Source: JBCCOW01 sp039025855
Lineage (GTDB): Bacteria; Planctomycetota; Phycisphaerae; Phycisphaerales; Phycisphaeraceae
DNA: 64,000 nt
NCBI GenBank assembly: GCA_039025855.1
Contig: JBCCNL010000001.1
Coordinates: 1-64,000, forward strand
Reading direction: 5' to 3'
Made by a program: the position numbers and the translations under genes. A model generated the notes under the pieces. It was not told the DNA's origin, searched no databases, and worked only from the letters and a program-made list of their open reading frames with translations. This document shows, one piece after another, positions 63,780 through 64,000 of this stretch (the first letter of the stretch is position 1; every line of letters starts with the position of its first letter).

Positions 63780-64000
63780 CTACCGCCTCGACGCGGTGAC
63801 CTCGAACGTGTCAAAGGCGATGTGGCGGGTGCGCTTGTCGATGTACAGACCAAACGCCGTGACAATTCCAACCGGCAGATCAACACTCGTGGCCGACGTA
63901 TCGAACGCCAACGCCCGCGTCGGCACGAACTCCAGTGGCAACCACGACGCGCTGGCCACGGCCAGCGACATCGCCTGAGCGCTCGCATTCATGTTGTAAA
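63780..64000 (-). CDS. C-terminal end of an unidentified protein
   Basis: The reverse frame is open from the window edge to a stop at 63780 and ends 'GIVTAFGLYIDKRTRHIAFDTFEVTASRR'. An ATG at 63992 is in frame but the sequence looks like the inside of a beta-sandwich, so the gene probably extends beyond the edge. Convergent with the alpha-galactosidase gene. Probably another carbohydrate-related exported protein, but no family is recognised. Confidence 0.5.
   Translation of the reverse strand, partial: YNMNASAQAMSLAVASASWLPLEFVPTRALAFDTSATSVDLPVGIVTAFGLYIDKRTRHIAFDTFEVTASRR

Overview
The window looks like a chromosome segment of a marine planctomycete, most likely class Phycisphaerae. The signs are very high GC, several proteins with C-terminal PEP-CTERM sorting signals, pseudopilins ending in H-Xn-DGH motifs, N-terminal LEPR-LLS motifs on large surface proteins, and many sulfatases and glycoside hydrolases. 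Species-level placement is not possible from the sequence alone.

Region 1 (1-9060) is mostly ordinary chromosome: the edge of a GH78-like rhamnosidase gene, lepB, a DUF374 acyltransferase, three small membrane or exported proteins, plsY, gpmI, an ACT-domain protein, a sugar-nucleotide epimerase, a rhodanese, a TIM-barrel isomerase and tRNA-Ser(CGA). It is peppered with short perfect palindromes, some inside genes, and has two heptanucleotide tandem arrays.

Region 2 (9061-11700) begins right after tRNA-Ser. It holds a large serine recombinase, a decayed ParB/DUF2924 remnant and an IS fragment, and is followed without interruption by accessory genes. The simplest reading is the end of a tRNA-associated genomic island.

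Region 3 (11700-63729) is a polysaccharide-degradation island in five blocks. Block A (11719-28268) has a LacI regulator, pseudopilin, PEP-CTERM protein, three exported or cytosolic GH/beta-helix enzymes and a LEPR/CBM6 protein on the minus strand, plus a divergent sulfatase, GH29 fucosidase and C-type-lectin protein. Block B (29249-36438) has PEP-CTERM, GH10 xylanase and sulfatase, divergent from LacI, PEP-CTERM and pseudopilin. Block C (36508-46204) has a GntR/LacI-hybrid regulator, two PEP-CTERM proteins, a pseudopilin and two large clan GH-A-like enzymes. Block D (46416-53222) is the divergent paralogue: GntR, PEP-CTERM, pseudopilin and a LamG/GH protein. Block E (55179-63729) has PEP-CTERM, an Asp-box/CBM protein, a GH42-like enzyme and an alpha-galactosidase. 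Two decayed copies of one IS (28339-29112 and 53298-54898) bracket blocks B to D.

The recurring unit, regulator + PEP-CTERM protein + dedicated pseudopilin + glycoside hydrolase, is the most interesting feature. No SusC/SusD pair, TonB receptor or sugar transporter is present, so the PEP-CTERM/pseudopilin pair may serve as the substrate-specific surface apparatus. Exported enzymes would cut polymer outside, while sulfatases, fucosidase, GH42 and alpha-galactosidase without signal peptides would act in the cytoplasm. Palindromic operators next to each LacI gene give a testable regulatory map.
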